Assembly (NCBI GenBank): GCA_017311185.1
Contig: JAESUZ010000756.1
Location: forward strand, 186,001 to 250,000
DNA length: 64,000 bases
DNA from: Proteles cristata cristata
Lineage: Eukaryota; Chordata; Mammalia; Carnivora; Hyaenidae
Reading direction: 5' to 3'
Part shown: positions 44,461 to 56,979 of the stretch, piece after piece
How the letters are laid out: the number at the start of each line of letters is the position of its first letter
Position numbering within the stretch: the first letter of the stretch is position 1
Made by a program: the position numbers and the translations under genes
The notes under the pieces: model-generated
Seen by the model: the letters and a program-made list of their open reading frames with translations, nothing else
The model's database searches: none
Told to the model about the DNA's origin: nothing

Positions 44461-45068
44461 CAACACATTTTGGGGCAATTAATCAGCCTCTCTAACCTTC
44501 TCTAAGAATTCTACTCTCTCCTGCCACAAAAAGAAGATGCAACAGGTGCTGTGCATAAACCTAAAGTCAAAGTCAGGTTTATATGTCTTACACTGATCTT
44601 CTAGCACCAGGTATAATTCTATCCAGATGTTCACTATTTTATATGTCAGCTGAACCTCGGTAGTGCAAACAAGGTAAAGATGTCCTGTATGAAATCTTTT
44701 TTTTTTCATAATTTATAGCATAAAGTTATCTTAGTTCTTGAACCAGGAAGTCTAGTTCCTTCTGCTTGTCTCAAATCCTTCATATTTATAATGTATGTCA
44801 TGACTCATAAGAGGGTATTCTCTTGCAATAAATGAACTGATATTAAAATGAGTGAGTGGGGCCTACTTAAAACTTAGAGAAAAGTCTTCATTTTATAATC
44901 GAGCAATTCAAAGCAATTTGTGTCTGATCACTTAGAAGTTGGAAAAATCCTGGTAGCTTCAGTTGTCATGGTCAAGAATGTACCTGAGGTTTACCATGCT
45001 AAATTCAGAAATGCTGACTCAAACTTCTCCAGATTTCTGATAACCTTGTCTCCACTCCAGAATCATAG
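44461..45068. other. Unique sequence
   Basis: No gene or repeat recognised. Confidence 0.4.
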
Positions 45069-45083
45069 CCTATTTTGCCTTTG

Positions 45084-45291
45084 TTGTTTTTTTAAAATTT
45101 TTAAAGTTTATTTATTTTTGGTAGACAGAAAGAACACAAGCAGGAGAGGAGAGAGGGAGACATAGAATCTGAAGCAGGCTCCAAACTCTGAGCTGTCAGC
45201 ACAGAGCCCAATGCAGGGCTAGAACCCACAGATGTGAGATCATGACCTGAGCTGAAGTCAGATGCTTAACTGGCTGAGCCACCCAGGTGAC
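45084..45291 (-). mobile_element. CAN SINE
   Basis: Antisense copy ending gccacccaggtgac. A perfect 15-bp TSD, cctattttgcctttg, lies at 45069-45083 and 45292-45306. Confidence 0.95.
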
Positions 45292-45306
45292 CCTATTTTG
45301 CCTTTG

Positions 45307-45954
45307 AAATGGTCCCTTAATATAGGATGTGACTACTGTATCTTTTATGGTATCTACTCCCTTTTACAGACCTCATCATTTTTTTTTGTAACCAGGTGTT
45401 TTTTCTATCAAATTATTTTTTAATCTGTCTTCCTAGATCCATGATTAAATTCTCAACCTCTTCTAGTAGAATAGATTTTAGATACTGAAGTATGTAACTC
45501 AATTGTGCAGTTCAGAATTGACCTCTGGGTTTTGTATGTCTCCAGTACAATTATTCAAACTACTTGACATTAAAATATGAAGCCATTCTGTCATTTTTGA
45601 GCAATTTCCTGAATAATTTCCAATTTCCAAGCCATTTGTACACAGGAAACTGCTGATTAACAAAGGTTGCACCCAGTGAAGTCAGGGGCCTTTCATCTAA
45701 TTATGAACATCTCTTATTATCATCAATTAAGTCTGCTGTGACCCTGGAACAAACTTTTCATATTTGCAACCAAACTATGGAAAGACACTAATGGAGACCA
45801 AAAATATCACCAGCTGCCCGTGCATCTAATAGTCAGGATCTCTATCAAAATCTGCTACAGAGATCTCTGGAGAGACATGTGTTTGAAGCATTACCCATTT
45901 ATTTATAACAAAGCATCTAATAACATATATAAGAAGACTATGCTTTGAGATTAA
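45307..45954. other. Unique sequence
   Basis: No gene or repeat recognised. Confidence 0.4.
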
Positions 45955-46165
45955 ATGATAAAAGAATTATAAATACTACTTATGGAATGAATAAGTTATG
46001 GGGATGGAAGGTACAGCGTAGGGAATATAGTTAATGGCATTTTAATAGCCTTGTTTGGTGACTGATGGTCACCATAGTCTTGTGATGAGCATAGCATCAC
46101 TGTGTTGCACACCTAAAACTAATGTAACAGTGTGTGTCAACTGTAATTTGATTATAAAAATTTAA
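45955..46165 (+). repeat. LINE-1 3' UTR fragment (older subfamily)
   Basis: Sense copy: atggggatggaaggtacagc, ggcattttaatagccttgtt, tggtgactgatggtcacc, tgttgcacacctaaaactaa, gtcaactgtaatttgattat and an A-rich end. This is the 3' UTR type of older mammalian L1s and differs from the G-rich 3' UTR of the young L1. Confidence 0.7.
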
Positions 46166-47149
46166 ACAAACTCTAAGTTTATAAAAAGTATCTACAAAAC
46201 TTTTGACTCAAAAACAGATGAAAATATAAAATTACAAGTCTTGATGACAACAAGTTAATAGATATATTTTCTCTTATAATGGAGTACTGTCCAATATCAA
46301 TGATATTAATTCAGGATAAAATATTAATTTATTATCGATCATTTTAGGGAGGCTGATCTTGTTCCATTTCTTAATTTGAGTTTCTAATCTGTATTTACTA
46401 TACAAGCAATGACATCACTGTGTGAGTTGTATAGAATTTCCACATTTAATTCCTTTGTATTCTCCTCATTTTGAGCCCACTTAAACTCTCAAGTGTCTGG
46501 GTTCTGGGTATGTTATTTAGCATGTTATTTCCTCCGGAATGAATTTTACTCAATAGCTTTTCCTACTACGTGTCTTCTTCTAAGGTCACTTCTGAAGTTC
46601 TTTCAAATCTCTTCCTCTTTTGTTAGTGTCTATTGCAAATAAAATCATCTTGCAAAATGGGGACACTGGGTTGAATATGTTTTTCATAGTTCCAAATTCC
46701 TCTCCATAGGCACCTTGTCAATGTTTAAATGCAATTTAGGGAGTGTTCCCTATTTTTTCATTAACATCTTTAAGTATTCAGTCTCTTGGCCTTCCCTTTT
46801 GAATTTTTCCATATCCAACAAATATCTTCAGGCGGGGACAGTGCCACCAAGCCACATTGGAGCCCTAAGCAAAAATGTCCCTATCTACATTTATCAGAAT
46901 ATCCTCATACTTGAATCAAATGGAAAAGTTAATAAATAATGGCTCTGCAATTTAATAAAATTTTACTATATAAATTCCTGTGTTGCTTGATCTTTTTTTT
47001 CCACCATGTCAACCTTCAGACTCCCAGACCCTAGGATGAGACACTTCCCACTGAACAATTATCCTATGTGTAAAATAGTCTGAACTTATTTAAAATTTTG
47101 ATATCTTATTTATCCAATTTTTTCATTAATTTTAATTTTTTAAAATACT
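46166..47149. other. Unique sequence
   Basis: No gene or repeat recognised. The 74-codon frame at 46715-46939 has no motif. Confidence 0.4.
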
Positions 47150-47151
47150 GG

Positions 47152-47355
47152 ATTAGGGTGGCTCAGTTGTGAAGCATCTGACACTTGATTTCAGCTCAGG
47201 TCATGATCTCACGGTTCTTGGGTTCAAGCCCCATGTCAGGCTTTTCACTGACAGGGTGGAGCCTGCTTGAGATTCTCTCTCCCTCTGTCTCTATTCCTCC
47301 CCTGCTTGTGCTCTGTCTCTCTCTCTCAAAATTAAAAACTTAAAAAAACTTAAAA
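47152..47355 (+). mobile_element. CAN SINE, head-truncated
   Basis: Sense copy starting inside the head (ggtggctcagttgtgaag). B box gggttcaagcccc, (CT) tract and A-rich tail with (CTTAAAAAA). No clear TSD. Confidence 0.9.
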
Positions 47356-47406
47356 AATGCTGCCTGAAATATTATTTGTCTTGATTAATGAGATTTCTGG
47401 CACCTG

Positions 47407-47691
47407 TTAAATGTTGTGCCCACCTAAGTGTGTCACTGACCACATCCTAATCTTTGTCCTAAGCTTGATATTTTCTTCAAAATTAATCTCTGAGCATTCA
47501 GCATGGTACATCCCTTTATCTTCCCCTTTGAGGGAAGAAAGCATGTCTTTCCCTGACATTTCAATGGGTTCAACTCCTTGACCATCATTACTCTTTGGAG
47601 AAGTTGGAGGTGGGAAAGGAAGAAAAAGTCCAGCTTCCATGAGCTCATCATCTGGTACATCAACCACATTACTCTTCCGAGGTCCCAACAT
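47407..47691 (-). other. Unassigned 94-codon open frame
   Basis: A minus-strand frame with acidic, polar composition: PRKSNVVDVPDDELMEAG, then a proline stretch FPFPPPTSP, then ECSEINFEENIKLRTKIR, stop at 47407. It lies outside recognised repeats. The composition is protein-like and not simple, so it may be a retrocopy fragment or an exon, but I do not recognise the protein, and I see no A tail or splice site. The start shown is not a certain initiator. Confidence 0.3.
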
Positions 47692-47960
47692 TTTCCTCCA
47701 TTTCTGGCCTCACCCCCTGAGTCTCCTTAGAGACTCAACTGCATTAACCTGGTCCATGAATGTTGAGCTCCAGGATTCCATTCCAGATCTCTTCTCTCTC
47801 CCTACCCCTTACTGTATGACTCACTAGCCTTCTTGCACCATTGTCTCAGCCTCCTGGACCTTCTTTCTCCTCAGGACATCATGCAGCCTCCTGCTGTTTT
47901 CTCACTGTAGCCACGCCCTCTCAAGTCCTCATGCTTTGGGACCATGAGAACATTAAAACT
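47692..47960. other. Unique sequence upstream of the unassigned frame
   Basis: Moderately GC-rich, no repeat recognised. Confidence 0.35.
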
Positions 47961-48147
47961 TGGTGCACTTGGGTGGCTCAGTCGGTCGAAGGATCTCAGG
48001 TCATGATCTCATGGTTGGTGAGTTCAAGCCCTGCATGAGGCTCACTGCTATCAGTGCAGAGCCAGCTTCGGATCCTCTACCCCCCTCACTCTGCCTCTCC
48101 CCAGCTTGTGCTCTCCCAAAAATAAATAAATATTTTTTTAAAAAGAA
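47961..48147 (+). mobile_element. CAN SINE
   Basis: Sense copy with head ggtgcacttgggtggctcag, A-to-B spacing shortened (ggtcgaaggatctcaggtca), tail AAAAATAAATAAAT. Flanks too diverged for a TSD. Confidence 0.9.
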
Positions 48148-48704
48148 AGTAAGAAACTTAACAGTATAAGTTTTTATATACATTTAATCTAAATACTCTC
48201 CTGTTTTCAGAGAGGTCCAGATCATGTACCTACTTTCCTATTTCTTTAAAAAAGCAGGGGGAGGGCCAGTTGGTATCAAGTTTATAACTTGAAATCTGTA
48301 GTTGATTCCCTAGTAAGAGTAGAGAGCAATTTCTGAGTGGCTGTTTCTAAATACCTTTTTATCCCCTGAATCAAATGGGTCTCAAAGAAACAGACTTTCC
48401 CCTGAGCCTATAAAGAGAGAGATTTAGTACTCTTACACCAGACTAATCTTGCAGACTCTAAACATTATTCATTGTAAATATATTTACTCCCCTTCTGTCA
48501 TTTTAATATGCATATTATGTGTTTTTTGTTTAACATTTTAAATTTTATATAATTTAAAAGGATTTTATTTTACAACATAATTGCTGTAGTGAATTATTAT
48601 TACCCATAATTTTGAGCACGTTGTGCAATTAAAAAATTATTCACAGCTCAGGATCAGATGTAAATAATTTTCACTCATGTTTTTTCTTCCAACATATTAT
48701 CTGT
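48148..48704. other. Unique AT-rich sequence
   Basis: No gene or repeat recognised. Confidence 0.4.
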
Positions 48705-48915
48705 ATTAATAACCAGCTGGACAAACCTGTTAAGTAACTGAAATTTCTCGGTGTTTTTAGTTTCCCCACTACAATAATGAGGACATGATTAATATCCACC
48801 TCACGGGCTACTGAGGGACCCAGTGAATCAACATGTGCCAAGTGCCCAGAACACTGCCTGTTACACAGAAATGCCCAACCCAGCAAGTGTTAACCACCAT
48901 CATTATCATTATTAA
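48705..48915 (+). repeat. MIR SINE (ancient)
   Basis: Sense MIR: ctgttaagtaactgaaattt, agtttccccactacaataat, atccacctcacgggctactg, gtgcccagaacactgcctgt, then catcattatcattattaat. One of the best preserved MIRs in the window. Confidence 0.85.
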
Positions 48916-49594
48916 TATGTATGGGGCTCTTTCATGTCAAAGTTCGTTTGTCTTTTCTTGTCTAAATTGTTTATCATGTTGAATAAATTGTATCATTTTG
49001 AATTCAAAACATCTCAATTATTGTATGAATCTTTCTGCTTTGTGAAATGAATTAATAAAAAGAGATATCATAACTTACAAAAAAAATAGGGTTTTTCTTA
49101 CTTTTTAATTGAAGACCAGGATTTTCTGGGTAAGTAGAGTCCCAAATATGATGAGTTTGTACTATTAGAGAATAGAAATAAAAGGTACAGGGTTTAGGGC
49201 GTTCTTTTCATTATAATGTACTTTTTAGGTGGAATAGATAGGAGCTACTGATAATGTGATACTCAAAATATGCATTTAGACAGAGAAGGTACACAAAATT
49301 CTAGAGTTCTGGGTATGTCTTTTCTAAGACTAAGAAAAACCATTTTATAGTCCTTGAAAGAGGTTGAACAAGAAAAGTTTTGCTTTAGAAGTCTGGACAA
49401 GAATGAAACTTAACCTTGGAAAAACTACAGTCAACAGAATTTCATTTACTTAATCATGGAAATTTAGAGCATGAAGGACTCTTAAAAATTGCTTGGTTTT
49501 ACACCTTTATTGTGTTTGAGTGGCAATGAGATCACACACAAGCACACAGTAGTTAGGGTAAAACTTAGTCATGACAACTATGAGTCTCAGTGTG
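48916..49594. other. Unique AT-rich sequence
   Basis: No gene or repeat recognised. Confidence 0.4.
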
Positions 49595-49611
49595 TCTAAA
49601 ACTTGATTTCT

Positions 49612-49807
49612 TTTTTTTTTATGTTTATTTTTGAGAAGAGACAGAGTATGAGTGGGTGAAGGGCAGAGAGAGAGAGAGAGAGAATCTCAAACAGGCTCCA
49701 GGCTCTGAGCCACCAGCACAGAGCCTGAAGCAATGCTCGAGCTCACGGATGCCTCATGACCTGAGGTAAAGTTGGATGCATAACTGACTGAGCCACTCAG
49801 GTGCCTC
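49612..49807 (-). mobile_element. CAN SINE
   Basis: Antisense copy with T-run, (GA)n at 49668-49681 and head ending gccactcaggtgcctc. Decayed 17-bp TSD: tctaaaacttgatttct at 49595-49611 and tctaaatcttgacttct at 49808-49824. Confidence 0.93.
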
Positions 49808-49824
49808 TCTAAATCTTGACTTCT

Positions 49825-50620
49825 ATATCAATTTCTTTGAGGTTGAAATCTTTAAATTCATCAACAGTGGAATTTTGTTTCTAATTTCCCATCTAAAAGA
49901 CTGTGTCTTCTGTTGTATAATACAAGTGACTAAGTGGAACACATCATTTCAGTGAAATGTTGACATTCTGTATATTTATCTTATCTTAATATTTCCTTGA
50001 ATGAAACTTTCATTGTTAAGAAAAGGAGTTCTTATGTTTAAAACAGCAGAATAACTTTCATCCTTTTTTCATCAAGAAATGTCTACCTTCGGAAGAATTA
50101 TTATGAAGAATTCTCTCCATTATTTCTACAAATCAAGGGTAGAGGATACTTTAGTCACCATAACAAAGACAGCTACTGTTTATTAAGAGCTTCCTGTATG
50201 CCTGTGGTAGCAAAGAACAGCTTGCATGAGAGTGAGACCAGGTTTCTATGGAATCATAATGGGAGCAGAGTTGCCTCCCTACTACCAATAGGTGGTGAAG
50301 TTGGATCAACTTGAAGATTCCTTAGTCTCCAACAAGAGCCAAACTGAAAAGGTCTAAGTCCTCTTGCTTATTGCTTCTAACATCTGAAGCTCAGACAAAA
50401 GCTACTACATTGACCAACCCTTGCTGATGTGACTATCTACCTTAGTCACTTTTTGCTTCAGAAGACACCCTGTTAGCCTCTTCTTGACTTTGTTATATTT
50501 GACTGCCTGGACAACCTCTTACTATCTTCCCTCTGGCCTTTTTGCTACTATGTTCTCATCTCAGCCTAGACTTCTCTTTATCTGAAGCCAGAACTCATTT
50601 ATTCATAGGGGGAGAGATTC
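49825..50620. other. Unique sequence
   Basis: No gene or repeat recognised. Confidence 0.4.
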
Positions 50621-50830
50621 TCAACAGGGAATTAGCAACAAGGTTTTGGATATGACACCAAAAGCACAGGCAACAAAAGCAAATACAGACAAGTAGGACT
50701 GCATCAAACTAAAAAGCTCTTGAGCAGCAAAGGAAATGATCAATAGAATGAAAAGGCAACTCATGGAATGGGAAAAAACATTTGCAAATAATATATCTGA
50801 TAAGGGGCTAGTTTCCAAAATATAACCATC
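50621..50830 (+). repeat. Ancient LINE-1 fragment, ORF2
   Basis: Sense strand encodes the remains of ORF2 between RT and the Cys-rich tail: gcatcaaactaaaaagctct, aaaaggcaactcatggaatg, gggaaaaaacatttgcaaat, atctgataaggggctagttt. In the young L1 the same stretch is at about 12300-12410 on the other strand. Only this short piece remains. Confidence 0.85.
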
Positions 50831-53800
50831 CATTCTGAAACCCTTCCCATACACACAAACACCACAGAAAAACAAAACAAACAAACAAAAACCTCAAACC
50901 TCTTGAGATTATAATGATCAAAATATTGTCATATAAACAACGTGATAGGTTAGGAGATCATATCTAAAGTAAAATCAAAGTATTCTTACGTCCAGAGAAA
51001 CATGTTTAATTTATTAGAGAACATTTTAAGCTGACGTCAAGCGTGGTAATGTAATTTTCTTGATGGGGTTGATGGGGGTTGGAGTATAATATGACAAACA
51101 AAACGCTTGAGAGTGTTTAGGTATCTTCTCAAATATACTAACATGATAAGATAAAATTTTAGTCCTCAAACTGGAACAGAGCAGTTAAGGTAGCAGGCAC
51201 TGGCCGATAATCAACTAAGGCTTGCTAATTAAATTGTACTGCAGCAGATAACAATGCATTTGATGACGCCCAACATATTCCATGATTGTCTCAAATTGCT
51301 GTTACTTTTGAAACAGAGCAGTAGCTTTCCACTGGAATATTTTCCAGACCAAAAAGAACTGTTTGTACATGCACATACACTTACAGGTGTTTGGTAGCTA
51401 TTTCTAAGTATTTTTAAATCAAGGTTTTAATACACACAAGTTTTATGTCCCCCCCCACCTCCCCTCCCTCCCACGAACTGGCATTGTCAAGTACACAATC
51501 ACGTACAAGATTAAAGTCAGAAACCTGAAAAATCCTGTCTGCATCAGGAATATAGAGGTGTGCCTCACCATTCACCTACTGTCACATATGTCGGAGTATT
51601 AGAATATGGTGCTAATACTGAGTTTAAATTCTCAAGAGGTAGCTGTACTTTAAGCCAGGATCAAACAAACATGTTTTCCACTCTAAAGAACTCACTGAAT
51701 ATGGAATGTGCTGCCTTAAGCAGACTCTTTTCAACACTAGAGGTATTCCAATATACTCTAGATATCCATGTAACTGTGATGTCAAATGGGAATTTCAAGT
51801 ACTAGGTGATGGCTAAACATGTTTTGCTGACTTATCAGTCCCATTGGTGAGAACATAATCACCAAACACAGAAACTGTAAGTCTGACTGATCCGTCTGTG
51901 CTATGCTGACAACACTCAATATAAACAATAACTTCTATGTTTTTCTCAAAACTGTTTCCAGGAAAGCAGAAAATCAGGCATACAAAGTCATTGCAAAAGT
52001 GAAAAATGACCTTCACCCTCAGATTTGTGTAATACCCTTATCTTCAATTCTAGATCACCTGAATAATAGTCAACGAACTCATTAGGAAGAATCTATCTAA
52101 CACGCATCATGTGATAGACAGTCGAAAGGACTGTTTCGTGAAGTAGAAGACCTGGGTTATATTTTGTACTTTGTTTTAGCTGATGGTGGAACCTACGGAA
52201 TGGTTGTCCCCCCATCACATCCTTTTCTACCACCACAGACCTCACCTCAAGATGCTTATCACAATTACAAATCTCACATTTTAAGAAATCATTTGATGAA
52301 TGGCTGAACCCCTCTGCCAGATTGAAGTACATGAGGATAGGAATGCTGTTAGTTATCACTGTGTGTTGTATATCCAGTATTTAGCACAGATCCAAGCCCA
52401 GCTCAAGCATTTGCTGAATACATGACCAAACAAATTGAAGTTTTCCAGACCTCAGTTTCTCTTTATGTATAATAGAGAGACAGAGTTGTGGACTTCTGTT
52501 TCATGGTCTCTACCCTTGAGAAGCTCAGCAACTATTTGGAAACAGAAGACACCTGCATGAAACTAGAGAAGAAAGAACAGTCAACAATCAAGTGTTCTCT
52601 CGTAGGTTATTGGGTTCAGAAAATAAATAAATATGTCTGCAATCTGGATGATAGAAAGGATTTAGAAGACATTCCTAGATTAATAGTAGAGAAATGATGA
52701 AAGCAAGGACTCAGGCAAAAATGAGAATGGGATGTGCAGATATTTTCCATATCTGTGTGTTTGTATGATTAAGATCTCAATTTATCCCATTAATGTTTGT
52801 TACACTATATAATTAAATGATGAAGTAAATGTCATAGCCCAGATTTGTGGCTTGGCTTCATCAGAATTATTTAATTGTATTCGTTGGCTCCTGGAAGTTC
52901 AGATTACAAACCTCACATCTCAAATCTTGGGGAGATCAAATGACAATGCAATGCTCCCTGAAAAAAAAAAATGGCCATCCCCATCATGCTGTGTGGAGGC
53001 AGGTTATAATAATAGAGATGTTTGCCTTTTTCAAAGGTAAAGGGGAAAACTTCAAGTGCTTTAAGCCTGAAAAGCAGGAGGATAGTAACAGTTTATAATA
53101 GTCTCTGAAATGACCAGAAAGAGAATTCCAATTGCCTGAATGATTGGAAGTGAGACTTGAAGTCGAGAAATTCAAAGGCTCTTTACAAAGCCATGCCCCT
53201 CGCATTTATTTAAAGATGTATGTGATCAGAGGCACACAATTGTACAAGTCCAGCATCCTTTTTGCCTACCCAAGAGAATATACAGCCCCCTGGCACAATG
53301 CTTTTGATTAATACCACTGAAATCAGGAGAAACCCAAGTGAGGATAAAAGGCAACTAAATGCACACACGATTACAAACAACTCCATGAAGAGTGTAGAAT
53401 GAGGACTACTTATTTTTAGGTAATTTTTAAAAAAGAAAGTCAACAACAACAACAAAAATAAAAAAAATAAGAAAATAAAAGAAAGTCAACAAAGTATTTT
53501 CCACAAGTAAAAGCCCATATGTATGTTCCATAGCTTTGATGGGTGGTACAAAGCACATTAAAGAATACATTTTAAACTAAGAATGATTCGCAAGAAAGGC
53601 ACGTTTTAGTGAACCTTGGTATATCTTTCACTTTTGGATGTAAGGAAATAGTTGGCACATTGGACTAGACTTCCAGTTGTGAAAACCTCAAAACCTCTAT
53701 TTACAAATTTACTGTCTTATAATATTCCCCAAATCTTTTTGTTTCTCATATATGCTTGAATGCTAGCTTAAAACGTGTCTGCAAATCATCCCTTCAATAT

Positions 53801-55318
53801 TAGTAGGATAAAACAGCATAGTTCTTAATGTTCAGGGTCTACAGAGAAGGGGAAGTTATGAAAGGGCCTAGCCTTAGGAGAAGTCACAGAAAGCTGTGGG
53901 AACTTCAAAAGGTAGCTAGTTGTGCAGAGCTGTGGTGTATTAATGATCTTCACTGAAGATGATAGCAGCTAGAGGAGAATGATCCCTGGGCTCCCTCCAT
54001 GAAGCACTGTGGTTTAATGTGGACATTGTAGAATGATTGGAATTATTAGGGTTGCAGAAATGGGTGATGGGAAAGACAACATGAGAAAGGTGTGGATGTT
54101 GGATTTGATGGTTTCCTGTGGGTTACCAGAGAGTGGGAAAATCTGGTTAGAACCGGAGCTGCATGGAGGAAGGGGGAGGAGAGGCAAGATGGATTTTTCA
54201 AAATTAAGATCATGAATGAAATGAAGAAGTAAAATTCATTATAATTTAAAGCCGTCTTCAATATTACGGATACCCTCATTTTTCTTAAGTGTTAAGTTTC
54301 CCCATGATCTCTAAGGTTGTGGGGGCGAATGACTTAATCTTGGATCACCTTAAATTCAATTATTTATCTGATTTTGGAAGATGCAGACTCATTGTAGAGT
54401 CTTGCCTAGAGTTCAGAAGGGAATTCTGAGAGCAGTGTTCTTTTCTTAGTAGCAAGTCTTCATCTCCAGTGGGAAAATAGTGTTTGTATATAAGTATCAT
54501 TTTTAGTATCTGCAAATGTCATGCAGACCTTTTGTTTTTACTTCTATAACCTGCACATAGTGCATATTTAGTTAGAAGCCCTCCCAACTTTGAAAGGTCT
54601 ATTTTCTCCAGTGAAAAAATGTCCTTGATTGCTGTACCAGTTGTATAGACTCATCAAATATATTCCTATCTTCTAATGTAAAGATATGGTAAGACAGTGG
54701 GTTAGCAATACTTTACATGCTTTTAAGGTTGGTGAAGAAACCAATGTTTTTTTTTTTTTTCTGTAGCAAATTATTCTCTGTAAGAAGTGGCATTATTCAC
54801 TGTGTCTTAAAACCGAATTTTGACCTGTTTAAAATTTTAATATTAATATTAAAAGAATTGTTTTTAAGTTTCCAAAAAGGTTTTTGAATGCTGTTTTTTT
54901 TAAGTTTTATGGATAAGTAAAGGAATTACTCATAATTTAACAGTAGGATATGGCTCTTCCTATTTCTGTTTATCCCCATGTTGATTTATCTACAGGCATC
55001 TGTGGTGCAAGTACAATTTGCCAATTTTTTCTTTTACTTGACACCATGTGATAAATATTTTTCCATACTTCTGTAGTTTCAAAAATACCTATCATATTTT
55101 TAAGTGCTTCTTTTAATTTTGAAGCACTGGATTTACCGTTTTCACTAATTTTTGTTTTCATAATGCTTAATTCAATTCTTACTATTTTTTCAATGCTAAA
55201 ATTGTGTATTTATATTTTATTTTTAGGTTACTTTCAACTCTCTTCTAGAGAAGATAAGGTGTAATCTCAAAGCTTCTCATAGGTTATTAATTAAATCCCA
55301 GAATCTGAAAACCCAATT
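50831..55318. other. Longest repeat-poor stretch; no gene supported
   Basis: 4.5 kb with no SINE. It holds a C-run at 51449-51470, an L2-like tail at about 52360-52430 (tatttagcacagatccaagc, atttgctgaatacatgacc) and A-rich (AAAAT)n at 53446-53485. Short frames at 51560-51805, 52093-52359, 52488-52697, 52847-53098 and 54970-55161 have mixed composition but no motif I recognise. 51180-51360 looks like dense regulatory sequence (see findings). Confidence 0.4.
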
Positions 55319-55329
55319 ATTTTATTCTT

Positions 55330-55361
55330 TTCTTTAAGTTTTTTCATTTTCAAAGTTTTTA

Positions 55362-55393
<32 letters not shown>

Positions 55394-55553
55394 CATGAAC
55401 ATAATGGGTAGGGGGATAGAGGCAGAGAGAGAAAGATAGAGAATCTTAAACCGAGCGTGAAGTCGAACTCGGGACTCAATTACACGACCCTGGAAACATG
55501 ATCTGGGACAAAATCAAGTCAGATGCTTAGCTGACTAAACCAACCAGGTCCTC
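55330..55553 (-). mobile_element. CAN SINE
   Basis: Antisense copy with (GA)n at 55369-55392 and a strongly diverged head (ctgactaaaccaaccaggtc). The flanks tttattctttt and tttttattctta may be the TSD. Confidence 0.88.
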
Positions 55554-55564
55554 TGTTTTTATTC

Positions 55565-56979
55565 TTAAACAAGCTTTGGTTGTTATTTAGACTAATCAGC
55601 AGCACTTCTAAACCCTGTAGGACACTTATTTTATTAAGCAATAACCATGCACTTCCATGACTTTGTTCTATAATGAGCATATGGTTTTATTGGTCATCAA
55701 AGTGTTGGTTTCTCACCTGGTCCATAATATAATTGGAGAGTTTCCATATCATTTAGGTTTGGGGTTCTGGATTACACCCTTCTGTGTATTCTAGAAAAAG
55801 AATTCTTGGGTGAGTAGTTGTATGAGATCTTGCAGTTTTAAGAATACCCTCCTACTGTCTTCATATACAATTGAGACATGGATGAGTGTTTTGGTTAAGA
55901 TCTGTTTCCATTCAGATACCAGGTCGTGAATCCACATTGATGTTTGTGGTGAGGTTCAAAGAAGTCTTAATTTTAATGACCTTGAAAGTAAATTTTCTTT
56001 GAATGAAGACTTGAAGATTTTTTTTTAATATTTCAAGTGTGAACATTTCACCAGACTATGTGTGTGTGCTGACTTATGACTGATTTTGCTTGCAATACCA
56101 AAACCACTTTGAATAGTCAATAATATTTTTTTAGTTTTCATACTGACTGACTATAAAATCTTTTTTGTATTCTGTTTTCCCTGATAATTCCTAGTATTTG
56201 CATGTTGGCTTTCTACATTTTATCTTCTACACCTCCCATTTTTCTGTCTTGTTCTTTTCGCTAATTATTTTTTCCCTATTTGTTATTAGCTCTGCCTTTT
56301 ATCCTTTTCCTTCACTTTGGTGGAACTGATTCTTGTACATATCGCTTCCATTTGAAATCTTACTTGCTTTTTTGAAAAATTAATTGTGATCTCTTCATAG
56401 CTGTGATGCTTTGTTTTATTGTCCTGAAAATACATCATTTTTTTGCCCCAAAATAATGCATCTGGCTTATTGGGCCTATTTCTAGAGTGAATACTAGCTC
56501 CAGGATTTTTCTTCCCTCTTGCTTTCTTCTTTCCCAGAATTTTCACATTGGTCTAGAACATTTATTTCTGCCTTATTCATGTTTCATTTATAAATCTGAT
56601 TAATTCTTAGAGGAAAAGGCAACATGGGCCCTTACTTCAAAAGTCTCTTTCTTTGGCCAGTTAACAACAGAATGCACTTCCTTCCCATCCTCTCGGTTCT
56701 TTGTTAGGGTCATATTTGTTAGTGGCATTTTTAGAGCATGAATTAATGAGATGATTGTAATGGAGAAAGAAGTTGACAAATATATTCATTGAATTCAGAT
56801 TTGAGGAACACAAAGATTTACCTTCTACCATTATTTATCACAAAGTGCTTCTCCAAGATCTTATGTTGGAAAAGACTAGGTGGGAGAGGTGCTTGTGACC
56901 AGGTAAATCACAAGGGACTTCCAGATTCTGGAAGGAGATAACTTTGGCTTCAAGAACTATTTCTAATTAATTTTAATTT
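55565..56979. other. Unique T-rich sequence
   Basis: No gene supported. It may hide more old L1, given its T-rich character and the L1 fragment that follows. The 86-codon minus frame at 56286-56546 is lysine-rich from composition. Confidence 0.35.
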
